32,589 nt of DNA from Succinatimonas sp. UBA6849 (lineage in GTDB: Bacteria; Pseudomonadota; Gammaproteobacteria; Enterobacterales; Succinivibrionaceae): the NCBI GenBank assembly GCA_002449335.1, contig DKDL01000072.1, positions 38,182-70,770 of the forward strand, written 5' to 3'. Of this stretch, positions 32,430-32,589 are shown piece by piece (positions within the stretch are counted from its first letter, which is position 1; each line of letters starts with the position of its first letter). The notes beneath the pieces are model-generated. The model was not told the origin of the DNA and made no database searches. It saw only the letters and a program-made list of their open reading frames with translations. The position numbers were made by a program, and so were the translations under genes.

Positions 32430-32589
32430 ATGAAAAAGATTGTATTAACTGTTGCCGGTGCTTTAGCATTTTTGGCTACTTCTTGTGTTTCACTTCCAGA
32501 TGCTGCAAGAAAATTAGACCTTAACGTTGATTCTGTTACATTTGCAAATGAAAACAACGTTGAAGGCTTTAATGTTGAATACACAGTTC
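32430..32589 (+). CDS. Putative lipoprotein, 3' end beyond the window
   Basis: Only the first 53 codons are present. They encode a lipoprotein signal peptide: MKKI, a hydrophobic core, and the lipobox FLATSC with Cys19 as the modified residue. The mature part begins VSLPDAARKLDLNVDSVTFA, suggesting a beta-rich domain. Ser-like or Val residues after the Cys give no Asp inner-membrane retention signal, so outer-membrane placement is likely. A strong promoter lies just upstream. The family cannot be assigned from this fragment. Confidence 0.85.
   Translation, partial: MKKIVLTVAGALAFLATSCVSLPDAARKLDLNVDSVTFANENNVEGFNVEYTV

Overview
This AT-rich window looks like chromosome from a gammaproteobacterium. 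SlyX, a YfcD-type Nudix protein, a metal-independent KdsA, an E. coli-length CorA and an enteric-like BcsC barrel all point there. The low G+C and the mixture of enteric-like genes with a Bacillota-style phosphoglucomutase fit a host-associated anaerobe such as a Succinivibrionaceae member. That family assignment is an inference; there is no rRNA or marker gene here to settle it.

Layout. (1) 1-3560, plus strand: the 3' part of an M20 amidohydrolase gene followed by metN, metI and a metQ-like gene, ending in a strong bidirectional terminator. (2) 3604-4458, minus: kdsA. A 283-bp spacer full of short tandem repeats separates it from the next block. (3) 4742-16628, minus: a type I bacterial cellulose synthesis cluster. 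In transcription order it is an unrecognised Asn/Ser-rich gene, bcsQ, bcsA, bcsB, bcsC, bcsD, a gap with a hairpin, then bcsZ. (4) 16817-21120, minus: a methyl-accepting chemotaxis protein and a long PiT-type phosphate transporter with a C-terminal cytosolic domain. (5) 21371-23233, plus: a GntR/FCD regulator and corA. (6) 23358-24236: divergent yfcD-like Nudix gene and slyX. (7) 24237-25085: a gene-poor stretch with structured elements, described below. (8) 25086-28118: a YajG-like lipoprotein gene, a LysE/ArgO-type exporter gene and, divergent from it, a MocR-type regulator gene. (9) 28225-31987: a BASS-family transporter, a class I glutamine-amidotransferase-like hydrolase and phosphoglucomutase. 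(10) From 32430, the start of a lipoprotein gene cut by the window end.

How the parts work together. The bcs cluster encodes a c-di-GMP-responsive cellulose synthase (BcsA with an intact PilZ motif), its periplasmic partner BcsB, the outer-membrane exporter BcsC, the periplasmic organiser BcsD, a MinD-like ATPase and a GH8 endoglucanase. The M20-MetNIQ group probably imports methionine or an N-acylated or related amino acid and then hydrolyses it. The MocR-type regulator probably controls the divergent exporter through direct repeats in the shared intergenic region.

The most interesting find is at 24340-24574. On the minus strand there is a 20-residue hydrophobic ORF with a near-perfect Shine-Dalgarno. 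Opposite it, a plus-strand promoter with near-consensus -35 and -10 boxes would drive an antisense RNA across the whole ORF and its ribosome binding site. This is the architecture of an Ibs/Sib type I toxin-antitoxin system. A second, diverged and apparently toxin-less copy of the same element lies about 315-390 bp downstream.
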